Below are positions 17,597 to 26,183 of a stretch of 64,000 nt of DNA, piece by piece. The notes below the pieces were generated by a model, which was given only the letters and a program-made list of their open reading frames with translations, was not told where the DNA came from and did no database searches. The position numbers were made by a program, and so were the translations under genes. Source of the DNA: CAMDTE01 sp964504345 (GTDB taxonomy: Bacteria; Bacteroidota; Bacteroidia; Flavobacteriales; Schleiferiaceae); contig CAZDDX010000004.1 of NCBI GenBank assembly GCA_964504345.1, positions 1 to 64,000 of the forward strand. Direction: 5' to 3'. Within the stretch, counting starts at the first letter, position 1. Each line of letters opens with the position of its first letter.

Positions 17597-18172
17597 TCAA
17601 CTAAGGAAGTGCGGAACGAGTAAATAAAGCGACAAAAATAAGGTGCCTCCGGAACAAAAAAGCACCCACTCGCGGGGTTTCCATTTTGCGGCAGACTCCA
17701 GCAAGGTTGAAAAAGACAAGGCCACCAAAACCACTACCAACTGGCCCAGTTCAATGCCCGCCGTAAAGGCCAACAGCGTGGAAACATTCAAGGATTCATC
17801 CAGCACCATTCCGCGGAAATCTTTGGCAAAGCCCAAACCGTGCACAAGTCCCAGCAGACCGGAAATCCAGGCGCGTCCATATCCTTTGGGGCGAATGGAA
17901 CGCGGGTGCAGGTTGATCGCAGCCGTCAAGACCAGGGTCAAAAGAATGGCGATTTCAACGGACGATTCCGGCAAAGGAATTCCGGAGGCCATGGTAAAAA
18001 CCAAACTCAGGGTGTGGCCTAGTGAGAATGCTGCCGTCGCAGCTCCCCACTGCCTCCAGTTTTCTAAGCCATAAACGGCCACTAGGACCACCAAAAACAA
18101 CAAGTGATCCCAGGCCCTCAGGTCCAAAATATGAAAAAATCCCAGTTCCAAAAAAAGGTTCCAAACGTCCAT
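17597..18172 (-). CDS. HupE/UreJ family membrane protein
   Basis: A 191-residue protein with about six hydrophobic segments. The family motif is visible: HILDLRAWDHLLFL near the N-terminus and GLVHGLGFA in the middle, with conserved His residues. Characterised relatives move nickel or cobalt for hydrogenase or urease, but neither enzyme is in this window, and the Bacteroidota version next to an M1 peptidase has no proven transport role. It lies 12 bases downstream of the DUF6702 gene. Confidence 0.87.
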   Translation of the reverse strand: MDVWNLFLELGFFHILDLRAWDHLLFLVVLVAVYGLENWRQWGAATAAFSLGHTLSLVFTMASGIPLPESSVEIAILLTLVLTAAINLHPRSIRPKGYGRAWISGLLGLVHGLGFAKDFRGMVLDESLNVSTLLAFTAGIELGQLVVVLVALSFSTLLESAAKWKPREWVLFCSGGTLFLSLYLLVPHFLS

Positions 18173-18184
18173 GATGCGGCGAAT

Positions 18185-18760
18185 CTACGGAATTTGGAGC
18201 GTCCAAAAAGTTCCGGACTCCTTGAACGAATGAGACGATCGGAAATCTTGTCGACGAAAATGAACCAAGTGGATTTGTTGCGGCAGGGCTGCGCGCAGGG
18301 CGTCGTGTTGAATGGTTATGCTTTTGCCAATAGGATCAACGCCGCGAGATTTCCAGCGCAAAACGGTAGACTCCGGCGATGAAACGCGGTCGATCAGAAC
18401 CCAGGATAGGTTTTTCTTGCCGCACTGCACCCGAAACTGGGACAAAACCCAGTTTGAAACCGCCGTGTCCACACGGGGCAAGGCGTTGTCCAGCCGAATC
18501 TTCGCCGAAGGATGGGCCAAGTTGTAGGCTTGTTCTAAATCGTCTGTGAACAACTTTTGCTCCCATGTCCAAAGCTTGGCTTCCGGAAAATACCGGCACT
18601 CCGCCACACCCACGTAGTACTCGTGATCGTTCGATCGAAAGGCGCCGCCCAGGAGCACTGCGGCAACAAGAGCCGCACGCGCCGGTTTTAGGGATTGAAG
18701 GAACGCTGTCGCCCTTTGAAAGATGCGGGCACCGCGCCGTTGAATGCTGTCGTTTATCAC
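18185..18760 (-). CDS. DUF6702 family protein
   Basis: A 191-residue protein with one hydrophobic segment (about residues 27-40) before a mature part starting HEYYVGVAECRYFPEA, followed by LFTDDLEQA, the typical DUF6702 start. No function is established. The only plausible start is a GTG at 18760; no in-frame ATG lies before the hydrophobic segment. It is first in an operon with the HupE-like and M1 peptidase genes, an association seen in other Bacteroidota. Its start is 25 bases from the divergent sialidase-like gene. Confidence 0.78.
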   Translation of the reverse strand: MINDSIQRRGARIFQRATAFLQSLKPARAALVAAVLLGGAFRSNDHEYYVGVAECRYFPEAKLWTWEQKLFTDDLEQAYNLAHPSAKIRLDNALPRVDTAVSNWVLSQFRVQCGKKNLSWVLIDRVSSPESTVLRWKSRGVDPIGKSITIQHDALRAALPQQIHLVHFRRQDFRSSHSFKESGTFWTLQIP

Positions 18761-18773
18761 GGGAGCAAGTTAC

Positions 18774-18781
18774 TACCTTTG
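18774..18781 (+). promoter_or_regulatory. -7 element of the sialidase-like gene, leaderless type
   Basis: TACCTTTG is followed by AAGC and the ATG at 18786. A GTTT lies 18-19 bases upstream, a weak -33 match. Confidence 0.6.
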
Positions 18782-18785
18782 AAGC

Positions 18786-20177
18786 ATGACTTCAGCATTT
18801 CGCTTGTTGGTTGGAACTGGGTTTTGGTTGGTCGGAACCTTCGATTTGTTTGGCACAGCTGCTTCGTCCCTGTTGCCACTCCCAATGACCTCGGTGCCAT
18901 CGTTGTCCGTCACGGATTCGTTGGGATACTCCCCGTTTCCCGGAGCCTTGGTGCGCAGAATTGCCACGGCACGGTCTGGCCCGGGAGAATGGGCCTGCGA
19001 ACCGGCGGTAGCCGTGCACCCCACCAACCCAGCGCAAGCCGTTGTAGGAACCGTTTTGAGCCGCATCCACCGAACGGGTTCTCTGGGCGCTCAGTGGGAA
19101 AGCCAAACCGTTCAATCCCCCTTTGGGGTGTACGGTGACCCCGTCTTGGCGTACGGACCGGAAGGCAGACTGTATTTCTTTCACCTGTCGGACTCCGACG
19201 GCAAAGGCTGGAAAGGGGAAGGCCTTTTGGACCGAATGGTGGTGCAGTGGTCCGACGACAACGGCGAAACGTGGTCTTCAGGCGTCGGCATTGGTTACCG
19301 ACCTCCAAAAGATCAAGACAAGGAGTGGGTTTGCATCGATCCGCGCACCGGACATTTGCATTTGACGTGGACTGAATTTGACGTCTACGGCTCCAAGAAA
19401 GCAACGCACCGCTCGCGCATTCTATACGCAAAATCAACCGACCGCGGAGCCACCTGGAGCTCCCCTACTGTTCTGTCTCTTTTGGAAGGCGACTGCCGGG
19501 ACGACGACGGGACGACAGAGGGCGCGGTGCCAGCCCTGGACGCACGAGGCCGATTGCACGTGGTTTGGTCCCGAGACGGTAAGTTGTGGTACAACCGCTC
19601 CGACGACGCAGGCGGTACCTGGCTTGCCAAAGAGCACCTGGTTGCAGCCCAACCCGGTGGATGGACCTTTTCCATACCCAGTCTCGGCCGCGCCAACGGT
19701 CTGCCTTTCACCGTCTGCCGCGGAGAGGAAGAGGTATTTACCTTGTTTGGAACGCAACAAAACGACTTTGCTCGGCTGTGGATCGTGGTTTCCCGGGATC
19801 AGGGCGAGCACTGGCAAACCCCAGTTGAGTTCCGTCCGGAACCCGGTTGCCAAAATGCTTTTTTTGGTGCACTCTCCGTGGACCCCACCACCCAGCACCT
19901 GCACGCCATCAGCTACGCACAGGATTCGGAATTGAAGATCCGCACCTACTACAGCCGATCTACCGATGGGGGCCGAACCTGGACGCACCTTCCCCTACAA
20001 GCATCGGGATTCACCACCCAGCCGGAAGTCTTTTTTGGCGATTACAACCACTTGGAAGTTAAAAATGGTCAGGTATACGCCGTTTGGACGGAACAACACA
20101 ACGGAGTCAACAGCGTGTGGTGCCTTTCGCTGAATGAAGTTGCCTTGTTTGGTGAAAATCCGCCCCGACATCCGTAG
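18786..20177 (+). CDS. Exported sialidase-like Asp-box protein
   Basis: A 463-residue protein with an N-terminal hydrophobic export segment (residues 4-28) and a six-bladed-propeller pattern. Five Asp-box motifs are visible: SDDNGETW, STDRGATW, SDDAGGTW, SRDQGEHW and STDGGRTW. This is the fold of sialidases and BNR-repeat glycosidases. I cannot confirm the sialidase arginine triad or nucleophile Tyr by eye, so hydrolysis of sialic acid is not claimed. No T9SS C-terminal domain is apparent. The gene has its own promoter, and pepE follows after 59 bases. Confidence 0.82.
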   Translation: MTSAFRLLVGTGFWLVGTFDLFGTAASSLLPLPMTSVPSLSVTDSLGYSPFPGALVRRIATARSGPGEWACEPAVAVHPTNPAQAVVGTVLSRIHRTGSLGAQWESQTVQSPFGVYGDPVLAYGPEGRLYFFHLSDSDGKGWKGEGLLDRMVVQWSDDNGETWSSGVGIGYRPPKDQDKEWVCIDPRTGHLHLTWTEFDVYGSKKATHRSRILYAKSTDRGATWSSPTVLSLLEGDCRDDDGTTEGAVPALDARGRLHVVWSRDGKLWYNRSDDAGGTWLAKEHLVAAQPGGWTFSIPSLGRANGLPFTVCRGEEEVFTLFGTQQNDFARLWIVVSRDQGEHWQTPVEFRPEPGCQNAFFGALSVDPTTQHLHAISYAQDSELKIRTYYSRSTDGGRTWTHLPLQASGFTTQPEVFFGDYNHLEVKNGQVYAVWTEQHNGVNSVWCLSLNEVALFGENPPRHP

Positions 20178-20236
20178 CGTACCCAACTAAATCGTGCGCA
20201 CCCGCCCACACCAGAACCTTCGCCTGCAATCCAACT

Positions 20237-20953
20237 ATGATATCGACCCAGCTGAATCTACTATTGGCTTCTACCTCAACCGTCCATGGAGCGTCTTACC
20301 TGTCCTATTTGGAATCGGCGGTACGCGCCCATTTTTTAGATTGCAAAACAATTGCCTTTGTGCCCTTCGCACGTCCTGGCGGCCTGACTTGGGACGATTA
20401 CACGGTACGCCCCGCGGGGGTTTTTGCGGAATGGGGGTTGGAATTGCGCGGAATTCATACGTGGGAAACGCCCGAACAAGCAGCCGCTGAGGCCGACGGT
20501 TTTTTTGTTGGCGGAGGCAACACCTTCGTTCTTCTGGACACACTGCAACGCGGCAACTGGATGGATCACCTGAACGAGGCCGTCCTAGGCGGCAAACCCT
20601 ACATGGGCAGCAGTGCCGGAACCAATCTTGCCGGACGAACCGTCGGGACCACCAACGACATGCCCATTGCGCACCCGACTAACCTCAATGCCTTTGGTTG
20701 GGTTCCCTTCAACCTCAATCCGCATTACCTAGATCCGGACCCCCACTCCACCCACAAAGGGGAAACGCGCGAACAACGCATTGACGAATTTCATTACTTC
20801 CACCCGCAGCCGGTCTTGGGCCTTCGCGAGGGAAGTTGGTTGGAGCTACGCGGAGGTATATTGGAACTCAAAGGTTCCTTAAATGCGCGCCTCTTTCAAG
20901 CCGGATTACCTGCTTTGGAATTGAGCCCAGGCGCCATCCGAGTTGGGGAATAA
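20237..20953 (+). CDS. pepE: Dipeptidase E (peptidase S51)
   Basis: This cytoplasmic serine peptidase cleaves Asp-X dipeptides. The 238 residues match E. coli PepE in length. The nucleophile is Ser126 in GSSAG and the catalytic His163 is in NPHYLD; VGGGNTFVLL, TTNDMPI and HKGETREQRI are also conserved. It lies just upstream of gpmI (15-base gap), but gpmI has its own promoter element in that gap. Confidence 0.95.
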   Translation: MISTQLNLLLASTSTVHGASYLSYLESAVRAHFLDCKTIAFVPFARPGGLTWDDYTVRPAGVFAEWGLELRGIHTWETPEQAAAEADGFFVGGGNTFVLLDTLQRGNWMDHLNEAVLGGKPYMGSSAGTNLAGRTVGTTNDMPIAHPTNLNAFGWVPFNLNPHYLDPDPHSTHKGETREQRIDEFHYFHPQPVLGLREGSWLELRGGILELKGSLNARLFQAGLPALELSPGAIRVGE

Positions 20954-20956
20954 GCG

Positions 20957-20964
20957 TACCTTTG
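20957..20964 (+). promoter_or_regulatory. -7 element of gpmI, leaderless type
   Basis: TACCTTTG followed by TTTC and the ATG at 20969. It occupies the 15-base space after pepE. No TTG is found at the expected -33 position. Confidence 0.55.
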
Positions 20965-20968
20965 TTTC

Positions 20969-22498
20969 ATGAAACGCAAGGCGGTATTGATGATTCTGGA
21001 CGGCTGGGGCATCGCAAAAGACAAGGCCGTATCTGCGGTTGATTTGGCCCACACGCCCTTCATGGATGGCTTGGTCGGAAACTATCCCCAAGCCCAATTG
21101 GAAGCGAGCGGTTTGGCCGTTGGACTGCCGGAAGGCCAAATGGGTAATTCTGAGGTGGGACACACCAATTTGGGAGCCGGCCGAGTGGTCTACCAGGATT
21201 TGGTCAAAATATCGTTGGCCGCACAAGACGGTTCCTTGGCCGAAAACCCCGGTTGGTTGCGAACAGTGAACTACTGCAAATCCGAGAACAAACCGCTGCA
21301 CCTCATGGGGTTGGTTTCCGACGGTGGGGTACACAGTCATGCCGAACACCTTCATGCATTGCTCCGGCTGGCTGAAGTTGCCGGTATCGATCGTGTATTT
21401 GTTCATGCATTTACCGACGGCCGCGACACGGATCCCAAAAGCGGCAATGGCTTTTTAAAGGACCTATTGGAGGTTTGCGCTGAAACAGGTGCCCAACTGG
21501 CCACCGCAACGGGACGGTATTTCGCCATGGACCGGGACAACCGATGGGAGCGCGTAGCCAAAGCCTACAACGCTTTGGTAAACGGTGCGGGCACACCATG
21601 CACCGATGTCCTGCAGGCCCTGAACGATTCTTATGCGGCGGGCGTGACGGATGAATTTTTGGAGCCGTTGGTGTGCGTGGACGATGAGGGCAAGCCTATT
21701 GGTGTGCTGCAAGAGGACGACGCCGTATTGGTCTTTAACTTCCGCACGGACCGCGGCCGCGAGATCACCCAAATGCTCTCCCAGCAAGCCTTTATCGAAC
21801 ACAATACCGCCCCACTCCGACTTCATTTCGCCACCATGACGCGCTACGATGCCTCGTTCCGCAACGTGGATGTGCTTTTTGATAAAGCAGATCTTAGCGA
21901 GACCTTGGGTGAGGTTCTAGCGCAATATGGAAAGCGTCAATTGCGCATTGCGGAAACCGAGAAGTACCCCCACGTAACGTTCTTTTTCTCCGGCGGACGG
22001 GAGGAACCTTTTCCTGGCGAGGAGCGCATTTTGTGCCCTTCTCCCAAGGTCGCTACGTACGATTTACAGCCGGAAATGAGCGCCCCAGACCTGCGGGATG
22101 CACTGATTCCCGTTTTACATGCCGGTGAAGTAGACTTCGTCTGCCTAAATTTCGCCAATCCAGACATGGTGGGCCACACGGGTGATTTACCCGCAGCTAT
22201 TCGTGCAGTAGAAACGGTTGACTCGTGCGCTCAAGCGGTTGTAGCAGCCGGCTTGCCCCAGAACTACACTTTCTTCATCATCGCAGATCACGGAAACGCA
22301 GACTGCATGCGTAATCCAGACGGCACGCCCAATACCGCACACACCACCCAGCCCGTACCCTTCTTTGCAGTCGGGCCGGAAACCGCGGACATGACCTTAA
22401 CCAATGGCGTCTTGGGTGACATCGCCCCCACCGTATTGCATTGGCTGAGCATACCCCAACCCGCATCCATGACGGGCCAAAATCGATTGCATCCGTGA
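20969..22498 (+). CDS. gpmI: 2,3-bisphosphoglycerate-independent phosphoglycerate mutase
   Basis: This manganese-dependent glycolytic enzyme interconverts 3- and 2-phosphoglycerate. It has 509 residues, as usual for the family. The phosphoserine nucleophile is Ser61 in GQMGNSEVGH. Metal-binding segments LDGWG (N-terminus), HAFTDGRDT, NFANPDMVGHTG and IADHGNAD are intact. Its stop overlaps the GTG start of map (GTGA), so the downstream genes are translationally coupled. Confidence 0.97.
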   Translation: MKRKAVLMILDGWGIAKDKAVSAVDLAHTPFMDGLVGNYPQAQLEASGLAVGLPEGQMGNSEVGHTNLGAGRVVYQDLVKISLAAQDGSLAENPGWLRTVNYCKSENKPLHLMGLVSDGGVHSHAEHLHALLRLAEVAGIDRVFVHAFTDGRDTDPKSGNGFLKDLLEVCAETGAQLATATGRYFAMDRDNRWERVAKAYNALVNGAGTPCTDVLQALNDSYAAGVTDEFLEPLVCVDDEGKPIGVLQEDDAVLVFNFRTDRGREITQMLSQQAFIEHNTAPLRLHFATMTRYDASFRNVDVLFDKADLSETLGEVLAQYGKRQLRIAETEKYPHVTFFFSGGREEPFPGEERILCPSPKVATYDLQPEMSAPDLRDALIPVLHAGEVDFVCLNFANPDMVGHTGDLPAAIRAVETVDSCAQAVVAAGLPQNYTFFIIADHGNADCMRNPDGTPNTAHTTQPVPFFAVGPETADMTLTNGVLGDIAPTVLHWLSIPQPASMTGQNRLHP

Positions 22499-23289
22499 AG
22501 TTAAAATCTCCCGACGAAATCGCCCTGATGCGCGAAAGTGCGCTATTGGTTTCCAAAACGCTTGGGCTTCTGGCCACCGAAGTCAAACCCGGTGCCACCG
22601 GCCTCCATTTGGACCGTTTGGCCGAAGAATTTATTCGAGACAACGGAGGAATACCCGGATTTAAAGGTATGTACGGCTTTCCAAACACCCTTTGTTTGTC
22701 CCTGAACGAAATGGTGGTACACGGAATACCGTCGGACCGCCCCTTTGCAGAAGGAGACATTGTATCCGTGGATTGCGGGGTTGTTCTCAACGGATTTTAC
22801 GGAGACCATGCCTACACTTTTGAGGTAGGCGAAGTCAGTGAGGACACCCGGAAGCTCCTGCGTGTGACCAAGGAAAGCTTGTACATCGGAATAGATAAAA
22901 TGCGCCAAGGCAACCGCGTAAACGACATCGGAAACGCCATACAAAAACACGCAGAATCCCACGGTTACGGCGTTGTCCGCGAGTTGGTGGGCCACGGATT
23001 GGGCCGGGAACTGCACGAAGAACCTCAGGTCCCCAACTACGGAAAGCGCGGCACCGGTAAACTTTTACAAGACGGACTCGTCTTGGCAATTGAACCCATG
23101 ATCAACCGCGGCACCCACCGCGTGGTCCAATTAAAAGACGGTTGGAGCATCGTGACCGGCGATCGGAAGCCATCCGCTCATTTTGAACACGATGTAGCGC
23201 TCGTGGACGGTAGGCCGGTGGTTCTCTCTACTTTTGACTACATCTACGAGGCACTGGGCCTGCCCAAAAACGACCCCCACTTTGCATGA
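22495..23289 (+). CDS. map: Type I methionine aminopeptidase
   Basis: This enzyme removes the N-terminal Met from new proteins. I start it at the GTG that overlaps the gpmI stop (GTGA), giving 264 residues beginning (V)KLKSPDEIALMRESALLVS; the longer frame runs back through gpmI. Metal ligands are visible: Asp in VSVDCGVVLNGFYGDHAYTF, His in GHGLGRELHE, and Glu in AIEPMI and later segments. In some Bacteroidota map lies between secY and infA; here it sits in a gpmI-map-methyltransferase operon. Confidence 0.95.
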   Translation: MKLKSPDEIALMRESALLVSKTLGLLATEVKPGATGLHLDRLAEEFIRDNGGIPGFKGMYGFPNTLCLSLNEMVVHGIPSDRPFAEGDIVSVDCGVVLNGFYGDHAYTFEVGEVSEDTRKLLRVTKESLYIGIDKMRQGNRVNDIGNAIQKHAESHGYGVVRELVGHGLGRELHEEPQVPNYGKRGTGKLLQDGLVLAIEPMINRGTHRVVQLKDGWSIVTGDRKPSAHFEHDVALVDGRPVVLSTFDYIYEALGLPKNDPHFA

Positions 23290-24053
23290 TACGCTGGGCA
23301 TTACGAAACCTACCTCGTCCGTGGCTCATACGTTTGAGCTATTTGGTTCAATGGGTTGCCCCGGTCCTTTGGGCAGGCAAACGCTTTACAGACCCCATTG
23401 ACGGGCGGTCGTACCGACGGTTCCTCCCCTACGGATACGGGAACCAAATTCGCGAAAATGCCTTGGCTCCGGGCACCAATTCCTTGGAGCGGCACCGTTT
23501 GCTCTGGCTTTACCTCCAGCGATTTACCAACTTTTTCGAAAGTCCCCAACACGTCCTGCACATCGCTCCAGAACAGTGCTTTTACGGACGGTTCAAGCGA
23601 TTAAACAACCTCACCGTCCTGACCGGAGACATTGAATCGCCCTTGGCGGATTTGCATTTTGATTTACACCACATCCCGTTGGAAGACAATCGGTTCGACG
23701 TGGCCTTCTGCAACCACGTATTGGAACACGTCACGGACGACGCACAATGCTTGTGCGAACTCTACCGCGTCCTGAAGCCAGGCGGATGGGGAATCTTCCA
23801 GGTTCCTTTTGTTCCTACCCAAATCGTCACGGACGAGGACCCATCGATTACAGACCCTGCCGAACGCGAACGTCGTTTTGGACAGTACGACCACGTGCGA
23901 ATCTACGGCAAAGACTATCCGGATCGCCTGCGGGCCGCCGGGTTTGACGTGGAGTGCATCAACATGGAGCAACACCTCGCTTCGGAAGATTTTGAGCGCT
24001 ACCGTTTACCGGTGGGCGAGCCACTCTACATTTGCCGCAAGCCCGTCGCGTAA
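23286..24053 (+). CDS. Class I SAM-dependent methyltransferase
   Basis: A 255-residue protein whose ATG overlaps the map stop (ATGA). The methyltransferase core covers residues 95-190: VLHIAPEQCFY (motif I region), LTGDIESPLADLHFDLHHIP (motif II), FDVAFCNHVLEHVTDD (motif IV) and LYRVLKPGGWGIFQVPF (motif V/VI), the type-11 pattern. The N-terminal 90 residues are basic and aromatic and resemble a protein- or membrane-binding extension. The substrate is unknown. Coupling to map is suggestive of a protein substrate, but this is only inference. Confidence 0.88.
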   Translation: MIRWALRNLPRPWLIRLSYLVQWVAPVLWAGKRFTDPIDGRSYRRFLPYGYGNQIRENALAPGTNSLERHRLLWLYLQRFTNFFESPQHVLHIAPEQCFYGRFKRLNNLTVLTGDIESPLADLHFDLHHIPLEDNRFDVAFCNHVLEHVTDDAQCLCELYRVLKPGGWGIFQVPFVPTQIVTDEDPSITDPAERERRFGQYDHVRIYGKDYPDRLRAAGFDVECINMEQHLASEDFERYRLPVGEPLYICRKPVA

Positions 24054-24098
24054 AGAAAACTCGGCGCTATTCGCACTGCTGTCGTTGCTAAAAACAAG

Positions 24099-24129
24099 AA
24101 GGGCTGCCTCCAACGAGGCAGCCCTTTTT
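24099..24129. terminator. Bidirectional terminator
   Basis: A 12-bp stem (24099-24110 with 24115-24126, loop CAAC) ends in five T residues on the right and has an A-rich left flank. It lies between the convergent methyltransferase and coiled-coil genes. Confidence 0.88.
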
Positions 24130-24154
24130 ACATAGGCATCAACCCTATTCCGGT

Positions 24155-24943
24155 TCAACCTTGAATCATACCAGCCAATACTATGGCCATCTTCTCTTCT
24201 TCTTGACGTGCTAATTCCGGATCCACCAAAATGCGTCCAGAATGTTCGTCCGTCACAATCTTCTTGCGTTGAGCAATCTCCATTTGACGCTGCGGAGGAA
24301 TCATGAAATAAGAACCAGCAGAAGCGCCACGTTCAATGCTCACCACGGCCAAACCATTACTCACTTTAGTGCGAATGCGTCGGTAAGCCACGTACAAACG
24401 TTCTTCAATTTGAGTTGCTAACTCCTGGCTTTTGGCATCCAAGGCAGCTTCCTCCTTGGAGGTCTCAGCAAGGATACCGTCCAACTCACTTTGCTTGAAC
24501 TCCAAGTGACTTTTGCGCTCATTAAGTCGTTCTTCAACCGACGCAATCAACTCCTTTTTGTGGGTGATCTTGGCGTCAAACTCCTTGATTTTCTTGTTGG
24601 CTAAAACAATTTCCAGCTCTTGGAATTCAATTTCTTTCGCAATAGCATCAAACTCTCGGTTGTTCCGAACGTTGTTCTGCTGCTCTTGGTATTTCGAAAT
24701 CTTCTCTTGAGCCTCTTTAATTCCAGCCTTCTTGGCTTTGATTTCTGCTTCTAGCTCTTTAATCTCACGACCCATTTTGTCGAAACGAGTCTGTAATCCG
24801 GCAATCTCATCTTCCAAATCGCGCACTTCCAAGGGCAATTCCCCGCGAAGGTTGCGAATTTCATCGATTCGGCGATCAATGATCTGCAAGTCGTACAACG
24901 CGCGCAGCTTCTCTTCTGCCGTAGTTTCTTTGGTCTTTGCCAT
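24155..24943 (-). CDS. Coiled-coil protein with degenerate C4 zinc-ribbon domain
   Basis: A 262-residue protein. Residues 10-190 form a long charged helical hairpin or coiled coil. Residues 200-245 match the C-terminal zinc-ribbon domain (IPPQRQMEIAQRKKI and EHSGRILVDPEL), but the four cysteines expected there are Ser208, Ser211, Asp232 and Ser235, and the whole protein contains no cysteine. The fold may persist without zinc. The gene starts 2 bases after the Nif3-like gene, an arrangement common in Bacteroidota. The molecular function is unknown. Confidence 0.88.
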   Translation of the reverse strand: MAKTKETTAEEKLRALYDLQIIDRRIDEIRNLRGELPLEVRDLEDEIAGLQTRFDKMGREIKELEAEIKAKKAGIKEAQEKISKYQEQQNNVRNNREFDAIAKEIEFQELEIVLANKKIKEFDAKITHKKELIASVEERLNERKSHLEFKQSELDGILAETSKEEAALDAKSQELATQIEERLYVAYRRIRTKVSNGLAVVSIERGASAGSYFMIPPQRQMEIAQRKKIVTDEHSGRILVDPELARQEEEKMAIVLAGMIQG

Positions 24944-24945
24944 GG

Positions 24946-26052
24946 TTATGAAGTCGTTACAGGATTGGTGCGTGTTTCCGCTCCAAGGACGGCAAAATTA
25001 CGGAATTTTTCGCTAATGCGGGCAATCATTAATTCAACCGTATGCTGTTCGCTTTCTGCGTGTCCAATGTCCACCAATGCACACCGTGAATCGGCATCGA
25101 AGTACCGATGGTATTTGACGTCGCTCGTTATAAACAACTGTGCTCCAGAACGTTGAGCCTGTTCCAACAAATCACTACCCGAGCCTCCACAAACAGCTAC
25201 GCATGTAATTAATCCTTTGGGGGGGGAACTGTGTCGCATACTCGAAAGGCCTAAAGACGACTTAACCGTTTGAACGGCCTCTTTCCATGTCTTTCCCTCG
25301 GACCAATTGCCAACAGCGCCGAACCCAACGTCTTCCCAAAGTCCTTGGTGCTCGTGCCAAAAATGAGCCACAACCTCGTAGGGATGTGCCTCAAAAAGGG
25401 CCTTTTCCACGGCAAGTCGTCGTGTTTTCGGCACCAAAAATTCAAGACGTACTTCATTCACTTCCTCTTCCTTTCCGACTGACCCCACCGCTGGGTTCGC
25501 GCGTTCCAAGGGCCGGAACGTCCCAACTCCTGGCGTAGAGAAACCACAACGGTCGTAATTACCCACCTTACCGGCACCTGCAGCAAATACCGCTTCACGA
25601 ACAGCAGATACCGACTCCGTAGGTACAAAAACCGTCAAATTCAACAGCTGTTGCGCCCGGGGTTCCAAAATACGAACCGACTCTAGACCTAACTTCTGGG
25701 CCAAGTGCACACTAACCCCATCAGCAACTGCATCCAGATTGGTGTGTGCCGCCAACAAGGCAATCCTGGACTGAATGGCGCACTCAACAGCCCGTACAGC
25801 GTCCGACTGCCCTACCAACTTTTTAAGCCCTTGAAAAACGACGGGATGGTGTGCAACGATTGCCTGTACACCGCGCTGAACAGCCTCTTCAACAATGGCC
25901 TCCGTAATGTCCAAAGCAACCAACACGCGTTCAACGTGCCATTCTCTGCGCCCCACCAGCAAACCAACATTGTCGTAAGATTCGGCCAAACCAACAGGAG
26001 CCCAATCGTTCAAAAAATCAGCTAATCCGCCAACCGTCGCCGTGTATTCCAT
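24946..26052 (-). CDS. Nif3-like dinuclear metal centre protein
   Basis: A 368-residue NIF3/YqfO family protein. Metal-binding motifs are visible: IVAHHPVVFQGLK near residue 65, HTNLDAVADG near residue 100, and DIGHAESEQHTVE near the C-terminus. A central PII-like insertion domain (about residues 130-235) makes it the long form. Members assemble as toroidal hexamers; a GTP cyclohydrolase activity sometimes annotated is poorly supported. It is first in a two-gene operon with the coiled-coil protein. A TATCTTTA element ends 4 bases before the ATG. Confidence 0.93.
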   Translation of the reverse strand: MEYTATVGGLADFLNDWAPVGLAESYDNVGLLVGRREWHVERVLVALDITEAIVEEAVQRGVQAIVAHHPVVFQGLKKLVGQSDAVRAVECAIQSRIALLAAHTNLDAVADGVSVHLAQKLGLESVRILEPRAQQLLNLTVFVPTESVSAVREAVFAAGAGKVGNYDRCGFSTPGVGTFRPLERANPAVGSVGKEEEVNEVRLEFLVPKTRRLAVEKALFEAHPYEVVAHFWHEHQGLWEDVGFGAVGNWSEGKTWKEAVQTVKSSLGLSSMRHSSPPKGLITCVAVCGGSGSDLLEQAQRSGAQLFITSDVKYHRYFDADSRCALVDIGHAESEQHTVELMIARISEKFRNFAVLGAETRTNPVTTS

Positions 26053-26056
26053 TTCC

Positions 26057-26064
26057 TAAAGATA
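26057..26064 (-). promoter_or_regulatory. Near-consensus -7 element of the Nif3-like gene
   Basis: TATCTTTA on the minus strand is one base off TAnnTTTG and lies 4 bases before the ATG, the same geometry as the leaderless promoters elsewhere in the window. Confidence 0.4.
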
Positions 26065-26123
26065 CAACGGCACCCACGGCCTCCAAACAGTTTGCAATAT
26101 TGCGGTCCGCAAAAGCCAACCGA

Positions 26124-26161
26124 TTAAAAACAAAAGGGCCGCCTCAAAAGAGGCGGCCCTT
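26124..26161 (-). terminator. Rho-independent terminator of rpsA
   Basis: A 12-bp GC-rich stem (26134-26145 with 26150-26161, loop AAAA on the plus strand) is followed on the minus strand by TTTTGTTTTT. It lies 22 bases after the rpsA stop. Confidence 0.9.
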
Positions 26162-26183
26162 GATCGTACGAACTATTCGTTGC

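Noticed and set aside
18786..20177. Firm annotation as a sialidase
   Set aside because: Asp-boxes show the propeller fold, but I could not identify the arginine triad and the nucleophilic Tyr, so only the fold is claimed.
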